The notes under the pieces were generated by a model. It did not search any database, had not been told where the DNA came from, and worked only from the letters and a program-made list of their open reading frames with translations. Shown here in pieces: positions 4,997-7,315 of a stretch of DNA of 7,315 nt; positions within the stretch are counted from its first letter, which is position 1; the number at the start of each line of letters is the position of its first letter. Position numbers and translations under genes: made by a program. The DNA is from Coriobacteriaceae bacterium (GTDB taxonomy: Bacteria; Actinomycetota; Coriobacteriia; Coriobacteriales; QAMH01), in the NCBI GenBank assembly GCA_004553405.1, contig SFLO01000045.1, positions 1-7,315 of the forward strand, written 5' to 3'.

Positions 4997-6771
4997 TTGA
5001 CTAAGGTTTTGCTTTCCGGCAACGAGGCGATCGCGCAGGGCGCCTGGGAGTGCGGCGTGGCCGTGGGCGTCGGCTATCCCGGCACGCCCTCCACAGAGAC
5101 CCTGGAAAACCTCGCCAAACATGAAGACGTCTACTGCGAGTGGGCGCCCAACGAGAAGGTCGCCCTCGAGGTGGGCATCGGCGCCGCCATGGGCGGCGTG
5201 CGCGCCCTGGTCACCATGAAGCACGTGGGCGTCAACGTGGCGGCAGACCCGCTGATGAGTGTCTGCAACGCCGGCGTCAACGGCGGCCTGGTGATTCTGG
5301 CCGCAGACGACCCCTCCATCTACTCCTCACAAAACGAGCAGGACAGCCGCAACTACGCTGCCTTTGCCCGCGTCCCCATGCTCGAGCCCTCCAACTCGGC
5401 CGAGGCTCACGCCATGGTGCAGGAGGCCTTCAAGATCAGCGAGGACTTCGACACCCCCGTCTTCCTGCGCGAAACCGTGCGCATCGCCCACACCAAGACG
5501 CTCGTCGAGTGCGGCCGCGAGCGCGCGCTGCTCGAGCCCAAGCCCTATGCCAACGACGCCTCGCGCTGGGTCATGGTGCCGGCCAACGCCAAGCGCCGCC
5601 GCCTGGTGGTCGACGAGCGCACCCGCGAGCTCACCGCCTTTGCCGAGGAGACCCCGCTCAACCGCGTCGAGATGCGCGGCACCGCGATGGGCATCATCTG
5701 CAGCGGAGCCTGCTACGAAAACGTGCGCGAGGCCCTGCCAAACGCCTCCACCCTCAAGCTGGGCATGTCCTGGCCCCTGCCGCCCGAGAAGATCCGCGCC
5801 TTTGCGGCCAGCGTCGAGGAGTGCTATGTGGTCGAGGAGGCCTGCGACTTCTTCGAGCTGCGCGTGCGAGCCATGGGCGTTCAGCTGGCCCAGCCTGCCG
5901 GCCACCCGCTGCCGCCAGACGGCGAGATGACCCCGGGCCGCATCCGCTCTGCCTTCGGCATCGCCGAGCCCGCCCACGCAAAGGCCGCCCAGGGCCTCCC
6001 GCCGCGCCCGCCCGCCCTGTGCGCCGGCTGCCCGCACCGCCTGGTCTTTGCCGAGCTGCGCCGCCTCAAGGCCACCGTCACGGGTGACATCGGCTGCTAC
6101 ACCCTGGGCGCCATGGCGCCGCTGAGCGCCGTTCACTCCACCATCGACATGGGTGCGTCGCTGTCCATGGCGCACGGCATGGAGCTCGCCGGCGTGCCCG
6201 CGCGCATCGGCCGTCCCGTGGTGGGCGTCATCGGCGACTCCACCTTCGCCCACAGCGGCATCACCAGCCTGCTGGGCACCGTCTACAACGGCGGCGCCGG
6301 CACCCTGTGCATTCTCGACAACCGCACCACCGCCATGACCGGCTGCCAGGGCAACCCCTGCAACGGCGTCACGCTCATGGAGTCCGCCCAAAAGAAGCCC
6401 CGCTCGATGTGCCCCAGGGCAAGGACCTCGACATCGAGGCCCTGTGCCGCGCCATCGGCGTGGAGGACGTGCGCGTGGTCGACGCCCAGAACCTCAAGGA
6501 GGTGCGCCGCAACCTCAAGGAAGCCACCCAGGCCGCAGACACGCTGAGCGTGCTCATCTTCAAGAGCCCCTGCCGCCTGATCGACCGCACCCGCAACAAG
6601 CCCGTCGAGGTGCATGAGTGCAAGGCCTGCGGCGTGTGCGTGCAGCTGGGCTGCCCCGCCCTGGGCAAGGACGCAGACGGCTGCGCCGTGGTCGATCCCA
6701 CGAGCTGCATCGGCTGCAACCAGTGCGTGCAGAGCTGCGCCTTCGGCTGCATCAAGAGCAGGGAGGACTAA
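4997..6771 (+). CDS. iorA: indolepyruvate:ferredoxin oxidoreductase subunit alpha, interrupted by a -1 frameshift
   Basis: TTG start with AAGGGAG at 4983-4989 seven nt upstream; the first frame runs open to 6547. Its first 466 residues are IorA: pyrimidine domain with VGYPGTPSTETLENL (25-39) and P-N-E53 (probable TPP-activating Glu), then LCAGCPHR (341-348), GDIGCYTLGAM (364-374), and the TPP/Mg region GDSTFAHSG (413-421) to L-D-N442 and TAMTG. After AQK (6394) homology leaves the frame and resumes one base back: EAPLDVPQGKDLDIEALCRA, ending at TAA 6769-6771. Joined, the protein has 591 aa, normal for IorA. The shifted part holds both iron-sulfur sites: C542-C545-C548-C553-P and C571-C574-C577-C581. 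Read without the shift, the product is 516 aa with 50 unrelated residues and no clusters. The enzyme converts aryl-2-oxoacids and CoA to arylacetyl-CoA, CO2 and reduced ferredoxin, reversibly. The break may be a sequencing indel, a mutation or, less likely, recoding. Confidence 0.9.
6390..6394 (+). other. frameshift site in iorA (short A run, AAAAG)
   Basis: The zero frame reads GCC CAA AAG AAG CCC at 6386-6400. One extra A in the run 6390-6393, or a -1 slip on AAG 6392-6394, gives A-Q-K-E-A-P and continues into the homologous frame. The switch point is therefore placed to within a few bases. No strong stem-loop lies 5-9 nt downstream; the nearest one, CCTCG 6426-6430 with CGAGG 6435-6439, is about 31 nt away. 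Confidence 0.85.
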
Positions 6772-6773
6772 TC

Positions 6774-7315
6774 ATGGAGAACACCCAGACCATGGACAAC
6801 AGCATCGTCTTGCTGGTGGGCGTTGGTGGCCAGGGCACCATCCTGGCGGGCGACCTGCTGGCCAAGACCGCGGCTGCCAGCGGTTACGATGTCAAGATCT
6901 CAGAGATCCACGGCATGTCGCAGCGTGGCGGCAGCGTCCAGACCGTGGTGAGCATGGGCCGCGAGGTCCACACCATGATCGCAGACGAGGGCTGCGCAGA
7001 TGTCGTCGTTTCCTTCGAGGCCGTCGAGGCCCTGCGCAACCAGCAGTTCCTCAAGGAGGGTGGCGCGCTGTTCGTCAACGACGAGCAGATCGAGCCCGTT
7101 CCCGTCAAGATCGGCGCAGCGCAGATGCCCCAGGACGTGCACGAGCGCCTGCAGGAGCTGGGCGCCGTGGCCATCCCCGCCGGCAGCATCGCTCGCGAGG
7201 CCGGCAGCCCCAAGTCCACCAACGTGGTGCTCATGGGCGCGCTTTCCACCGTCTTGCCCTTTGAGCAGGAGGTGTGGGAAGAGGTCATCGCCGCGCGCGT
7301 CCCGCCCAAGACGGT
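6774..7315 (+). CDS. iorB: indolepyruvate:ferredoxin oxidoreductase subunit beta (partial at right edge)
   Basis: ATG start 2 nt after the iorA stop, with GGGAGGA at 6761-6767 and GGAGG ending 7 nt upstream. 180 complete codons are open to the window edge, and no stop is reached. Family features: VLLVGVGGQGTILAGDLLA (12-30) with the G-x-G-G-Q-G loop, IHGMSQRGGSVQT (45-57), which is the H-G-M-x-Q-R-G-G signature of IorB and other gamma-type oxidoreductase subunits, and STNVVLMGAL (about 149-158). IorB usually has about 190-200 aa, so only a short end is probably missing. It pairs with IorA as the second subunit of the soluble enzyme. The 2-nt spacing implies coupled translation in one operon with the ligase and iorA. 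A second in-frame ATG at 6792 has no ribosome binding site, so 6774 is preferred. The frame is intact, in contrast to iorA just upstream. Confidence 0.93.
   Translation, partial: MENTQTMDNSIVLLVGVGGQGTILAGDLLAKTAAASGYDVKISEIHGMSQRGGSVQTVVSMGREVHTMIADEGCADVVVSFEAVEALRNQQFLKEGGALFVNDEQIEPVPVKIGAAQMPQDVHERLQELGAVAIPAGSIAREAGSPKSTNVVLMGALSTVLPFEQEVWEEVIAARVPPKT

Noticed and set aside
3458..5224. Very long open frame on the minus strand opposite the ligase and iorA (588 codons), with similar ones at 5327-6391, 1737-2852 and 760-1662
   Set aside because: These run opposite clear genes in high-GC DNA, where strong third-position bias opens the complementary frame. Their translations are low-complexity, rich in Ala, Gly, Val, Asp and His, and show no domain.
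6392..6445. Programmed -1 frameshift with a stimulatory stem-loop in iorA
   Set aside because: A_AAG is a plausible slip site, but there is no X-XXY-YYZ heptamer and no strong stem at the usual distance; the nearest stem is about 31 nt away. Family members normally encode IorA in one frame, so an indel is more likely.
6614..7264. Plus-strand open frame across the end of iorA and iorB
   Set aside because: Its translation is an Arg/Ala-rich shadow. The iorB frame from 6774 carries the family motifs and stays open to the window edge.
1..7315. Mobile element, CRISPR array, tRNA or rRNA
   Set aside because: I saw no transposase or integrase motif, no regularly spaced direct repeats, and no tRNA-like or rRNA-like stretch. 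The gaps between genes are all under 130 nt.

Overview
The window comes from a high-GC bacterium with strong G/C preference at third codon positions and good Shine-Dalgarno sites. Several starts are not ATG: GTG for the carboxypeptidase and the GcvT-like gene, TTG for the acyl-CoA ligase and iorA. Gene content (arylpyruvate:ferredoxin oxidoreductase, phenylacetate-CoA ligase, an FHA zinc-ribbon protein, an exported DD-carboxypeptidase) suggests an anaerobic, probably Gram-positive organism. An actinobacterium of the class Coriobacteriia (Olsenella/Collinsella/Atopobium-like) fits best, but this is inferred from style and content and was not tested by a search.

Layout: all recognised genes are on the + strand. 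Positions 2-172 hold the C-terminal end of a phenylacetate-CoA ligase (paaK), followed 33 nt later by a tandem ACT-domain protein (206-616). A 128-nt gap carries a 13-bp hairpin (658-689) and a TATAAT box (697-702). Next comes an exported D-Ala-D-Ala carboxypeptidase (745-2076), which overlaps a single-domain GcvT/YgfZ-like protein (2073-2804). A small zinc-ribbon plus FHA protein follows (2843-3268). A 72-nt gap with a candidate extended -10 and an inverted repeat leads into an AMP-forming acyl-CoA ligase (3341-4984). The window ends with iorA (4997-6771, broken by an apparent -1 frameshift near 6390-6394) and the start of iorB (6774 to the window edge).

How the genes fit together: IorA and IorB form indolepyruvate:ferredoxin oxidoreductase, which interconverts aryl-2-oxoacids (from Trp, Phe, Tyr) and arylacetyl-CoA with ferredoxin and CoA. 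PaaK and the adjacent ligase handle arylacetate/acyl-CoA chemistry. The ACT protein is a plausible amino-acid or aryl-acid sensor for the same pathway. The window therefore looks like an aromatic amino-acid fermentation or aryl-acid assimilation locus, with three cell-envelope, signalling or unknown genes between its two halves. I see no mobile element, CRISPR array, tRNA or rRNA. The points most worth a second look are the iorA frameshift and the inverted repeat that could hide the ligase ribosome binding site. I found no clearly undescribed system.
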